Source of the DNA: an uncultured Opitutaceae bacterium
GTDB taxonomy: Bacteria; Verrucomicrobiota; Verrucomicrobiia; Opitutales; Opitutaceae
Direction of reading: 5' to 3'
DNA: 38,975 nucleotides
NCBI GenBank assembly: GCA_903952145.1
Contig: CAJBES010000307.1
Coordinates: 1 to 38,975, forward strand
The translations under genes were made by a program, and so were the position numbers. Each line of letters starts with the position of its first letter. Position 1 is the stretch's first letter. Shown here in pieces: positions 1 to 7,763 of the stretch. The notes beneath the pieces are model-generated. The model was not told where the DNA came from. It did not search any database and saw only the letters and a list, made by a program, of their open reading frames with translations.

Positions 1-2
1 GC

Positions 3-833
3 CAGTTGCTCCAGCTTTATCAGCTCGCTCCGGACTACCCGGACGCAGCGACCCGCCGGCACTGGCTCACGGCGGCCACGGCCATGGGCAATTTCCTCGC
101 CGGGCTGCAGCGGGCCGACGGCGATCTCCCCGACATTCTCGACGACGACAACCGGGAGCTTAACCGCAAGCCGCACCGCATCACGGCCCGCGCGGTGGTC
201 TGCGGCCTGTGGACGCGCCTCGGGCAGGCCACCGGCGACCGGGAATGGGGCACGCGGGCCCAACGTCTCGCGGCAGCGGTCGCCCCGGCGATTCACCGCT
301 ACGAATATTTCAACCAGATGCTGGATGTCTTCAGCCAGGCCGACACAGAATATGTCGACTCGGAGGCGGCCTGCTACGTGCTCGAGGGGTTGGTACCGCT
401 TTACCTCGAGACCCGTGCGCCTGCGGTGCTCGCCCTCTGCCAGAAAGCCGCCGCCTTCGTCTTTGCGTGGACCTACTTCTACGACCTGCCGCACGCCCAC
501 CGGGGCATTGCCCGCGGTGGCCAATGCTGTCGCACGGACGACTATCCCCTGCTCTATCCGATCGCACCGGCCAAGGCGATGGAGCCCGTCCTCGCGCTCG
601 CTCGGAACACCGGCGATCCTTTCTATCAACAGATGGCGGACGAGATGGCCGCGTTCCTGGGCAACTGGCAGTTGGATGCGCCGGGGCAGCCCTGGCATGG
701 CGGCATGGTCCATGCCATGGGCCAGTTCTCCGGCCGACACTGGGGTCCGGATTTTGCCGGGCAGACCGACACCGGCATGGCGAGCAGCAACAGCCTGGTG
801 GCCTTGGAGTGCTGGCTCGCCGCGCGGGAATGA
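3..833 (+). CDS. Six-hairpin glycosidase-like protein, 3' part
   Basis: The reading frame is open to the left edge, so only the C-terminal ~276 residues are present and the true start lies outside. The protein is rich in Trp, Tyr and Ala and has repeated amphipathic helices of the kind seen in alpha/alpha-barrel (six-hairpin) glycosidases and related carbohydrate-active proteins. Acidic stretches such as GDLPDILDDDNREL and the YVDSEAACYVLEGL helix fit that fold. There is no signature specific enough to name a substrate. It is on the opposite strand to the metabolic genes that follow and is separated from them by ~450 bp without an intact gene. A role in polysaccharide or glycoside turnover is inferred. 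A non-enzymatic protein of the same fold is possible. Confidence 0.5.
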   Translation, partial: QLLQLYQLAPDYPDAATRRHWLTAATAMGNFLAGLQRADGDLPDILDDDNRELNRKPHRITARAVVCGLWTRLGQATGDREWGTRAQRLAAAVAPAIHRYEYFNQMLDVFSQADTEYVDSEAACYVLEGLVPLYLETRAPAVLALCQKAAAFVFAWTYFYDLPHAHRGIARGGQCCRTDDYPLLYPIAPAKAMEPVLALARNTGDPFYQQMADEMAAFLGNWQLDAPGQPWHGGMVHAMGQFSGRHWGPDFAGQTDTGMASSNSLVALECWLAARE

Positions 834-854
834 GACCAATCGCCCGTAGATTTT

Positions 855-1031
855 ACCCTAACCGAATACGGTTTGGGGGTAGGGCGTGATCCACCGGGCG
901 CGCTGTTCGACATTCGCGGTCGGTCCGGCAGGCCAACCCTACCGGCGCTACCGCGCCATAGTGCATAAACGATGGGCGACTGGCCTGAGCCGGGATCATG
1001 CAGTTCGCCGTAGGCCGCGAGCTTGCTCGCG
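855..1031. repeat. Cluster of REP-like inverted repeats
   Basis: Within the gene-free stretch 834-1280 there are three dyads. At 856-877 a stem-loop pairs AACCG with CGGTT around an AATA loop, plus three flanking C-G pairs. At 878-943 GGTAGGGC faces GCCAACCCTACC, forming a ~65-bp imperfect inverted repeat. At 1016-1031 CGCGAGC and GCTCGCG form a perfect 7-bp stem around TT. The dense dyads and GTAGG-type ends resemble extragenic palindromes (REP/REPIN). No T-tract follows any of them, so a simple rho-independent terminator is not supported. Other copies would have to be found elsewhere in the genome to confirm a repeat family. Confidence 0.4.
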
Positions 1032-1113
1032 CTTTGGCCGACCACCAGCGAAGATCTGCCGACATTCAAAACCCAGGCGTGTAAAAGCTCCGGGCGATTG
1101 GTATGAACTCAGA

Positions 1114-1250
1114 GGGAAGCCACGCATTCTCATCGTCGAAGACGAAGGCATGTTGCGCGTAACATCCAGCGGCAACTGATGGAGCTGACCGCGAGCGACG
1201 GTTCGAGATGAGTGCCGCGTCATCAACCCGCCGGTTGAAGCGTGGAGTCA
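1114..1250 (+). pseudogene. Decayed response regulator, N-terminal piece
   Basis: From 1123 the plus strand encodes RILIVEDEGMLR, the first strand and acidic pocket (E-D) of a CheY-like receiver. A one-base loss near 1158 shifts the frame, after which NIQRQLMELTASDG continues the first receiver helix. A second shift near 1200 gives FEMSAASSTRR, matching the usual second receiver strand. Homology then stops, about 30 bp before the stop codon of the opposing ceramidase-like gene. No phosphoacceptor region is left. The matching C-terminal part of a receiver domain lies at 6230-6390 in the same orientation. Confidence 0.65.
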
Positions 1251-1280
1251 CGGGGGCATTCCCTTGGCGCCGGGCGTGGC

Positions 1281-2609
1281 TCAGTCCAGCAAGGTGCGCA
1301 TCGCTGCGGATAGAGTAGCATCCACTTCGTCGGCGCAGAAGGCGACGCTGACCTCGTAGCCTCCACAGGAGTATTCCTCCTTAACGGGCATATACCAAGG
1401 TCCGCCGTCACCGTAGGCGGCCACGGCGACGTGGCGATCCGGCCGCATCTGTTGCGCTCGCAACTGGTATTCGATGAAGGGTTCGGCCGGCAGATGCAGG
1501 ACCGAAAGGTCGTTCAGGTGCAAGGCGCTCAGGACAACCGGAGTTTGGCGCTCATAGCGCTGGAGCCATCCCAGACGGAAGGTGAGCCGTTGCCGTTCAA
1601 GCGGGGTGTTGTTGGGATCAGCGATCTGTGCCCTGAGCTCGGTCAAGGTGGGCCCCGGGTGGGGTTTGGGCAGGATGGCCCGTGTCCGCCAGCTGATCGG
1701 TCCTAAGGGTTCGGGTCGCAGCGCGCACTCGGAGGCGACGATTCCGGCATAAATGCGTTTGGTGAGTAACCGACGGGTTTCCGGTTCGCCATCGTTATAC
1801 TTTCCCGCCGCGATATTGCCGGAGCAACCCGTGAAATAGAGGTGCAAGCACTCGGGCTCGTCCCTTTGTCGCTGCTTGCGCGCGAGCCCGCAAAAATCAC
1901 TGGTGACGCGGCCGTCCCCGTAATAGCTCATGGGGTGCGTCGCGTAATAATGACAGGCGAGGACCTTGGTTTGCCCATCGTAAAAGGCGATTGTCTGGAG
2001 CTTGGGATCGATCACCCCCTCGGGCAGGTCCCGCAATTGCGGATCCTTGCAGGCGCTGCCGCGCATGATGATGATCTTGCCGGCCACGTCGCGCGACACC
2101 CGGCGGTTCGAGGCCACTTTTTCAACGCGCGCCTCACCGTGCGCCACATGCGTGAGCGGGCGGGCCTGACGTAGGGCGGCGGTAACGGCGGCGCGCGCAC
2201 GGTCGAGGCACGCTCGGAAGAATCCTTCCTCAAACATGCGTGGCAACTCAGGGTATTTTGCGGTCTCGCGCCCGGCATCGAGACAGACGAAGGGCGCGCT
2301 GTGCTGGTGCACACAGTGGACGGCCACCCGTTCAGGCGTGGTCCCGGCCGCTTCAGCCAGCGCCGTCCGCCAGGCGACGTGGGCTTCGTTGAGGATGCCG
2401 GTCCAGTCGACGGCGCACACGACGATTGGGGCGCCGGCCCCCAGCAGGACGTAGCCTAGGGCTTCCAAGGAATCATCATGGGCGAGCACCGGCTTGACCA
2501 GCCCGCCGCAGAGCGGATCGCCAAGCGGTGGCGTCACATCAAAACGAAACGGCGCGATGCGGTTGGGTGCCGCCTCCGGTGTGGTGGCTTTGTCCGGGTA
2601 ATCTTCCAT
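1281..2609 (-). CDS. Neutral/alkaline ceramidase-like protein
   Basis: A 442-residue protein resembling the N-terminal catalytic domain of neutral/alkaline non-lysosomal ceramidases, a zinc amidase fold common in Planctomycetes and Verrucomicrobia. Visible features are the FRFDVTPPLGDPL opening (residues ~21-33), a probable metal-binding HCVHQHSAP segment (His98, His101, His103), and a second His in ATHPMSYYG (~225), followed by the TGCSGNIAAG loop. There is no signal peptide, so it appears cytoplasmic, unlike classical secreted ceramidases. It is the last gene of a minus-strand cluster, 57 bp after the aminotransferase. In such clusters these proteins more likely act on a sugar or amide intermediate than on ceramide; this is inference. 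The family assignment is fairly sure, the substrate unknown. Confidence 0.75.
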   Translation of the reverse strand: MEDYPDKATTPEAAPNRIAPFRFDVTPPLGDPLCGGLVKPVLAHDDSLEALGYVLLGAGAPIVVCAVDWTGILNEAHVAWRTALAEAAGTTPERVAVHCVHQHSAPFVCLDAGRETAKYPELPRMFEEGFFRACLDRARAAVTAALRQARPLTHVAHGEARVEKVASNRRVSRDVAGKIIIMRGSACKDPQLRDLPEGVIDPKLQTIAFYDGQTKVLACHYYATHPMSYYGDGRVTSDFCGLARKQRQRDEPECLHLYFTGCSGNIAAGKYNDGEPETRRLLTKRIYAGIVASECALRPEPLGPISWRTRAILPKPHPGPTLTELRAQIADPNNTPLERQRLTFRLGWLQRYERQTPVVLSALHLNDLSVLHLPAEPFIEYQLRAQQMRPDRHVAVAAYGDGGPWYMPVKEEYSCGGYEVSVAFCADEVDATLSAAMRTLLD

Positions 2610-2666
2610 GATTGATGGGCCAGATTGCGGGGAGTTCCTGGCGCCGGCGGGGAAACCGCCCGCCGC

Positions 2667-3887
2667 TCATTTTTCCAGCCGCTTGAGCACGGTGCGAATG
2701 GCGCGGGCGACTTTTTCGATATAAGCGTCGGTCATCGCTTCGTTGATCGGCAATTTCACGCAATCGTCGATGATGGCCTCGGTCGTGGGACAATTGACCG
2801 TCCGGTAATCCATTGTCGTGAGCCCGGCGTCGCGAGCCGGCCAGGTCCCGCCGAAAATGTTGTGATTCTGAAAAACCGGCCAGCGATAGGCGGCCTTACG
2901 TACCAACAAAACGCTGCAAGCCACGCCTGCGGCGGTGAGCGCGGCCGCAATCTCCGCGCGCGGCTGGGCGAACCGCGTCAACTCAAGCCGCAGCATGTAG
3001 AACCAGTAGCTATGGGTGTCACCGGGCCGAACGACCGGCAGCAGGACGCCCGGGGTGCCAGCCAAGCGCTGCGTCAGCAATTCACCGGCGCGGTTTCGCC
3101 GGGCGACGATGTCTGGCAGTTTCGTCATCTGTGCGGCGGCCACGGCCGCCTGCGGTTCGCTGATGCGATAGTTGGGGGCGAGGGTCTCGGGATCGCGTCC
3201 ACCTTCGGTCCGGCCGTAATCCTTGTCGGCCCAATTGTTCAGGCCCGGGCCGTAGCGGTCGTTGTTGGAGCCGACGATGCCGCCGTCGCCACAGCCAATG
3301 TGCTTGAAATCGTTGAGCGAGTAGCAGCCGAAGTCCCCGATGGTGCCGACGGGGCGACCCTGCCAGCACGCGCCCCACGATTGGGCGCAGTCTTCGATCA
3401 GGGCCAGCTTGTGCTCGCGGGCGATGGCTGTGAGCGCAGCCATGTCGCAGGGATTGCCCGCCAGATGCACGGCCATGATCGCGCGGGTCTTCGCCGTGAT
3501 AAGGCGGCGCACATCGGCGGGATCCAGCGTGTAGGTGCGCGGATCGACATCGGCAAACACCGGCACGCCCTGTTGGTAAAGAACCCCGATATACGTGCCC
3601 ATGTCGCTAATCGGCGGCACGATGACCTCGTCGCCCGGCTGCAAGCGCAGGGACGACACCGCGACGTGTAACGCCGCCGTGCCCGACGAGCAGGGCAGGC
3701 AATACTTTAACGGATGGTGGCGGCGAAATTCGTCGACCAGCGCCGTAGTTTGCGGGCCCTTCCAGTAAAACATCGAAGTCTGCTGCACCATCGCGGTGAG
3801 CCGTTCGAGTTCGACGGCGCCAAAGCGCTTGGGCTGTGGCAGCGGTTCATCAACCAAGGGCAGAGCGGGCAATGTCGGGTTATTCAT
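2667..3887 (-). CDS. DegT/DnrJ/EryC1/StrS family aminotransferase
   Basis: A 406-residue PLP-dependent sugar aminotransferase-type protein (fold type I). The order of motifs is conserved: CSSGTAALHVAV (~66-77) for phosphate binding, PGDEVIVPPISDMGT, ALIEDCAQSWGA with Asp166 facing the pyridine nitrogen, and GCYSLNDFKHIGCGDGGI with Lys195 as the Schiff-base lysine. Family members transaminate keto-sugars or act as dehydratases. A Verrucomicrobia/Planctomycete subgroup sits in catabolic clusters with oxidoreductases and has no known substrate, and this gene fits that setting. It is followed by the ceramidase-like gene and preceded by a 160-bp gap after the URO-D-like gene. No clear Shine-Dalgarno sequence precedes the ATG. 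Confidence 0.88.
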   Translation of the reverse strand: MNNPTLPALPLVDEPLPQPKRFGAVELERLTAMVQQTSMFYWKGPQTTALVDEFRRHHPLKYCLPCSSGTAALHVAVSSLRLQPGDEVIVPPISDMGTYIGVLYQQGVPVFADVDPRTYTLDPADVRRLITAKTRAIMAVHLAGNPCDMAALTAIAREHKLALIEDCAQSWGACWQGRPVGTIGDFGCYSLNDFKHIGCGDGGIVGSNNDRYGPGLNNWADKDYGRTEGGRDPETLAPNYRISEPQAAVAAAQMTKLPDIVARRNRAGELLTQRLAGTPGVLLPVVRPGDTHSYWFYMLRLELTRFAQPRAEIAAALTAAGVACSVLLVRKAAYRWPVFQNHNIFGGTWPARDAGLTTMDYRTVNCPTTEAIIDDCVKLPINEAMTDAYIEKVARAIRTVLKRLEK

Positions 3888-4047
3888 GGTGAATAGAAAG
3901 GTCTGGTGTTGGTAGGCAATGATGCGCGGCGGACTTTCACGGCGCCCGCTTGCGTGTGTTCATTGCGGCGGCCATGAGGCAGTCTCTGGTGTTACGATTC
4001 ACGGTCAGGGTGGCGGGCCCGGAACGGCTGGGTTCAACCATGGCGGG

Positions 4048-5181
4048 TCAATCCAGCCAGGTCTGCCAGAACTTTTGCCGGCCCTTCTCGCTGACGCGCT
4101 CTCGGAGTTCCGCCCGCGTGCCGCCCCGGTCGAGCAGGCGCTTGACCTCCTTGCCTGCCCGGATGAACGCTTTGACCTTCTCGATGTGCGGCGGCTCGCA
4201 CATGGTTCCTTCCAGAACCGTGAACACCTTGCAGGCACCGTCGGCCGCCGCTTGAAACACGAAATCCTCCACGTCGCGGCAGGTCATGCCGCGGTAATGG
4301 AAACTCACTAGCCGCCAGCCAAACGGCACGCGGCACTCCCGCGCAATGACCTGCGGGTTGATCTGCCGGGAGACCGAGGGATCGTAATACCAGAGCCCGA
4401 TTGTTTCCAAATGCCGGAGCTGGGTCGGACGCAGGTCCTCCACGTGGGCCAGGCGCCTGCCGCTCGTCACCCCGTTGAAATATTGATCCCAGTAAGGGAG
4501 GACAAATGTCTCCCACAGACGCGGTGGAATCATGGATGCGATGTCGTCGCAGATCATGGCGCTGTCCGGCTTGATCACCGGCCGGCCGCTGATTGAGCAG
4601 TGCCACCGGTAGAAATCCAGCACGCTCGTCGTCAGCAATCCTAGGAACTCCTGGGTCTTCTCCGGCTCGTCAAGGACATCCAAAAAGAACGCATCCCCCC
4701 GGAATTCGTAGGCGGTCGTCACCGGTCCCTCCCAACTGTATGCATACCACACCTCCTCGCCCGGAAAGGCTTTCTGCATCTGCGCGAGGAAATTGAGGTA
4801 GAACTGGGCCCGAGGTGCCCGGCCAAAATCAACCGGCTGCTTCAATGCCGCGATGGCCCGGTCGAGCGAATCCTGGAAAACATGTTCGACCGCCACCTCG
4901 CCGCCCTCGGGGAAGTAAAGCTCGGCCCCCAAGCTGTTGGGATGGCCGTAGCTAATGGGCGGCGTGGTCGGTCCCGCCACGCCCACGTCCGGCCCGAAAA
5001 GCTCCTCCACCCGTTGCCGGCCTGTTCGGTAGACTTCGATGCAAGCCTCCGGTTCGAGGAAGAAATCCCGGGTCGGCACCTCCGCCATCTTCAGGTAGGC
5101 CAGATACGAACCCGTGACGCTCCACTCAAAAGCAGTCGCCGTATCCCTCCTCAGGGCTTCGTAATCGGGGCGGAGGTGCAT
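4048..5181 (-). CDS. Uroporphyrinogen decarboxylase-fold (URO-D/MtaA-like) protein
   Basis: A 377-residue protein of the URO-D superfamily, which contains true HemE enzymes and corrinoid-linked methyltransferases such as MtaA. Recognisable segments are YSWEGPVTTAYEFRGDAFF (~145-163), the SAMICDDIASMIPP stretch after the central helix, and the WETFVLPYWDQYF helix. It lacks the usual HemE N-terminal substrate motifs and stands beside sugar-type enzymes, so haem synthesis is unlikely. Family members in similar PVC-group clusters are annotated only as URO-D domain proteins. The gene starts 12 bp after the oxidoreductase and is probably co-transcribed with it. Methyl transfer or demethylation of a methylated sugar is a guess. 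Confidence 0.8.
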   Translation of the reverse strand: MHLRPDYEALRRDTATAFEWSVTGSYLAYLKMAEVPTRDFFLEPEACIEVYRTGRQRVEELFGPDVGVAGPTTPPISYGHPNSLGAELYFPEGGEVAVEHVFQDSLDRAIAALKQPVDFGRAPRAQFYLNFLAQMQKAFPGEEVWYAYSWEGPVTTAYEFRGDAFFLDVLDEPEKTQEFLGLLTTSVLDFYRWHCSISGRPVIKPDSAMICDDIASMIPPRLWETFVLPYWDQYFNGVTSGRRLAHVEDLRPTQLRHLETIGLWYYDPSVSRQINPQVIARECRVPFGWRLVSFHYRGMTCRDVEDFVFQAAADGACKVFTVLEGTMCEPPHIEKVKAFIRAGKEVKRLLDRGGTRAELRERVSEKGRQKFWQTWLD

Positions 5182-5193
5182 AGAGTGCCCGGC

Positions 5194-6081
5194 TCAGACC
5201 GCTTCTTCTTTGCCGGAATCGAAGGAGCGCTGGGCGGCATCGAGCAGGGCCATCACTTCCATGGTCGCTTCCAACTCCATGGGGGCTTCCCCGGTTTGGA
5301 AAAATTTCACGATATGCTCCAGCAGATGGGTGTAACACCGGGCGGTGGAAGCGACAAAGGGGCAGGCTTGCTCCTTGTCGTGCAGACACCCGCCGTAGAT
5401 GGACGTGCCGGTCAGCAGTTCCGCGACCCCGCGGCGGTTTTCCGGATACTGCACGATTGCGGTGAAGCCCGCGTTATCTTTTTTCACAAAGACGCTCTGG
5501 GCTCCGCGGCCCATGGCCCGCTCCAACATCTCAAACGTGTGCACGCAATACCAGACGATGCTGCTGCCGGCCGGCGGCTTGCCAAACAGCCCATAGACAT
5601 GCCCAAAAGCGGGCTTGGGCATCTTCTCACATGCCGCGGTGAATTCCGGCACGAAGCGGAGGGAGGACGATGAAAAGACCTTCAGCTGCCGGGCCCTGGC
5701 CAGGTCATAGATTTTCTTCGCATTGGCGAGATCATCAGCGAACGGCTTGTCGAGATAGATCATCTTCCCCAGGCCCGCGCACTTGGTGAAGTATTCCAGA
5801 TGGTAAGCGGGATCGTTGATTTCGAGCATGAGGGCATCGCATCCGGCCACCGCCTCCTCGAAGCTCGTTGTCACCCTGATGCCCCAGCCCTCCAGTGTCT
5901 TTTGCCGTTGGTTCAGGCCCTCTTCGCTGTGAAATGGCGTGGTGAACCTCAGGCACGAAACCGGTTGCAAGCCGCGGACCTTTTGATCCGCGGGACAATC
6001 CGGCGCCACCATGCGACGGGCAAATTCAATGGTGTGACTCGTATCCAGCCCGATAAACGCGATTTTGATGTCTTGATTCAT
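5194..6081 (-). CDS. Gfo/Idh/MocA family oxidoreductase
   Basis: The start is placed at the ATG at 6081, giving 295 residues beginning MNQDIKIAFIGLDTSH. A longer reading from 6138 adds 19 residues that do not fit the Rossmann opening. The N-terminal IAFIGLDTS is the NAD(P)-binding strand-loop, a modified form of the family's usual GxGxxG. IYLDKPFADD carries the conserved EKP-like lysine, with Asp in place of Glu. The second domain has the HTFEML segment. The family oxidises or epimerises sugars and cyclitols using NAD(P). It is the first gene of the minus-strand metabolic cluster, and a -10-like TATAAT lies about 70 bp upstream. The substrate is unknown. Confidence 0.85.
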   Translation of the reverse strand: MNQDIKIAFIGLDTSHTIEFARRMVAPDCPADQKVRGLQPVSCLRFTTPFHSEEGLNQRQKTLEGWGIRVTTSFEEAVAGCDALMLEINDPAYHLEYFTKCAGLGKMIYLDKPFADDLANAKKIYDLARARQLKVFSSSSLRFVPEFTAACEKMPKPAFGHVYGLFGKPPAGSSIVWYCVHTFEMLERAMGRGAQSVFVKKDNAGFTAIVQYPENRRGVAELLTGTSIYGGCLHDKEQACPFVASTARCYTHLLEHIVKFFQTGEAPMELEATMEVMALLDAAQRSFDSGKEEAV

Positions 6082-6153
6082 AATGCCACCTTGGAATTTG
6101 GCGGTCCATGAGCAGTTAGCCATCGTCCCGCCCGCCACGAGCGCAAAGTGCTG

Positions 6154-6159
6154 ATTATA
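6154..6159 (-). promoter_or_regulatory. Candidate -10 element for the metabolic cluster
   Basis: The minus strand reads GACTATAATCAG here, a perfect TATAAT, 73 bp upstream of the oxidoreductase ATG. No good -35 hexamer is visible 16-18 bp further upstream, so this is a tentative housekeeping-sigma promoter. Confidence 0.35.
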
Positions 6160-6229
6160 GTCCCAACTTCTTTCTACCTGTATTTTACCCGATGAAAACC
6201 ACGTCGATCAATGCGAACGGCCGCAGACC

Positions 6230-6390
6230 ACCAAGGGTCCACTGGGCACCGGGGCCAATGATTACCCGGCCAAGCCCTTTGATCCCGGCGAACTCCTCGC
6301 CCGCATCGGGGCCGGCCGACGCCTGCTCGAGATCCAGGATACGCTGGTCGCCAAGATGGGAGAACGGGACAATCGCGCAGCGTCGGCTGC
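6230..6390 (+). pseudogene. Decayed response regulator, C-terminal piece
   Basis: Translation of 6248-6387 gives GANDYPAKPFDPGELLARI followed by AGRRLLEIQDTLVAKMGERD. This is the last third of a receiver domain, including the invariant K-P pair of the fifth strand, leading into the linker helix typical of receiver-output proteins such as receiver-GGDEF regulators. There is no start, no phosphoacceptor region and no recognisable output domain: the frame runs into unrelated sequence before the adaptor gene. With the N-terminal piece at 1114-1250 it could be the other end of a single gene. Confidence 0.6.
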
Positions 6391-6495
6391 ACCTACCTCA
6401 CTCCCTTCGGGAAATCCTGCAAATTATCAGCTTTGCCTCGATGGAACAAATCTCTCTCCAAGAGCTGCTTGCGAACAATGATACAAGGGACGAGC

Positions 6496-7746
6496 ATGCC
6501 GATATTCCTAAACATTTGGAAATCAATTACTCATAACTGGACAGCCGTGATTTCGCATGAAACATTCCACGTCGTGACTGCCAACGCTATTTCTCCGCGA
6601 GAAGAGCCGCCGCCGCTCCACAAGTCCTTACCGTCACGGGACCAGGGCAATCAGTTCCGCCGCCGCACCATACTGCTGTGCGTTCTCGTCCTCGTGGCTG
6701 CGGTCACCGTCTTTGCGTGGTCACGCAAGCCCACTGCTGCGGTGGTTGCGACTGCGGCGCGTGAGGTCGTGGATCTCGTGGTTGTCAGTGGTCGACTTCG
6801 GGCGGTTCGCGAAGCCGCGGTCGGGGTCGAAATTTCCGGCACAGTTGAGGAGGCCCTCGTCCGCGAGGGCGATCGGGTAACGGCTGGCCAACCCTTGGCG
6901 CGCATCGGCTTGATCGACTACGGCGCCCAGCGGGAACAAGCATTAGCGCACCGCGACACAAATGCGGCTGAAGCCGCCGCCGCCACGCTCGTCGCCACTC
7001 AAGCAAGAAACGACCTGCGGAGGACAGAAGAACTGGCGAACGGAGGTGTAACCTCCGAGTCGGAATTGGAGACCGCGCGCAACCTCGCTGCTCGGTTGGG
7101 TGCTTCGGAAACGTCGGCCCACGCTCGGCTATCCGAAGATGAAAGCGCCCTGCGGCTGCTGGAGCGCCAGTTGGAGAAGCGCACAGTGCGAGCGCCGTTT
7201 GCGGGTGTTGTCACCCGACGTTCGGTCGAGCCAGGGCAAAGCGTCGGGCCCGGCGCCGCACTGTATCTCGTGGCCGAAATGACCCAAACGGAAATTTACG
7301 CAGAAACCGACGAAAACAACGTGGACCGGCTGCACTCTGGGCAAGTCGCCACTGTGATAGCGCCCGCATTTCGAAATCAGCCGTTCCAAGCTCGCCTTAC
7401 CCAAATCGGCCCGCGAATTGACTGGGATCGGGGCGTCATTGGTCTGCGCCTTGCCCCGGAAAACCCGCCTGATTTTCTGCTGCCGAACATGACGGTGGAT
7501 GTGAACATCGAAGTCGGCCGCTATCCTCAGGCCCTGACACTTCCGGCTTCAGCCGTGATCCGGGTGCGCGAAGGCAACTTCGTCATGATGGTTATGGGTG
7601 ATCGCTTTGAACGCCGGGCGGTCACCGTGGTTGGTGAAAATCCGCTCTATGTCGCAATCGAAGGTCTGGCTCCGGGCACTCAGGTGGCGAAGGAAGCGAC
7701 CAAGGCGAGAATCGGTCCGCGTTACCAGATGTTAGTGGCGAAGTGA
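6496..7746 (+). CDS. HlyD/MacA-like periplasmic adaptor subunit
   Basis: The ATG at 6496 is preferred because AAGGGA lies 5 nt upstream; an in-frame ATG at 6433 has no such site. The product (~416 aa) has a ~55-residue N-terminal tail, one membrane segment (TILLCVLVLVAAVTVFAW, ~58-75), then the biotinyl-lipoyl-like half EEALVREGDRVTAGQPLARI, a coiled-coil hairpin (~120-220) with an SESELETARNLAA tip, the second lipoyl half VRAPFAGVVTRRSVEPGQ, and beta-barrel and membrane-proximal domains. This is the layout of MacA/HlyD membrane fusion proteins that connect an inner-membrane ABC transporter to an outer-membrane channel. The stop codon overlaps the permease ORF region and the three genes form an operon. 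No TolC-like gene is nearby. Confidence 0.88.
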   Translation: MPIFLNIWKSITHNWTAVISHETFHVVTANAISPREEPPPLHKSLPSRDQGNQFRRRTILLCVLVLVAAVTVFAWSRKPTAAVVATAAREVVDLVVVSGRLRAVREAAVGVEISGTVEEALVREGDRVTAGQPLARIGLIDYGAQREQALAHRDTNAAEAAAATLVATQARNDLRRTEELANGGVTSESELETARNLAARLGASETSAHARLSEDESALRLLERQLEKRTVRAPFAGVVTRRSVEPGQSVGPGAALYLVAEMTQTEIYAETDENNVDRLHSGQVATVIAPAFRNQPFQARLTQIGPRIDWDRGVIGLRLAPENPPDFLLPNMTVDVNIEVGRYPQALTLPASAVIRVREGNFVMMVMGDRFERRAVTVVGENPLYVAIEGLAPGTQVAKEATKARIGPRYQMLVAK

Positions 7747-7763
7747 GGGCTGGAGCTGTGAGT

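Noticed and set aside
886-1179. 97-aa ORF before the ceramidase-like gene as an intact gene
   Set aside because: Only its last dozen residues resemble a receiver domain; the rest covers REP-like repeats. It is treated as part of a decayed response regulator.
2625-3671. 348-aa plus-strand ORF opposite the DegT-like gene
   Set aside because: Shadow of a gene with clear PLP-enzyme motifs on the minus strand.
850-6190. ATTTTACCC at 850-858 and 6182-6190 as a target-site duplication around the metabolic block
   Set aside because: Nine bases can recur by chance, and the left copy lies outside the regulator fragment by ~260 bp, so it does not mark the insertion edges.
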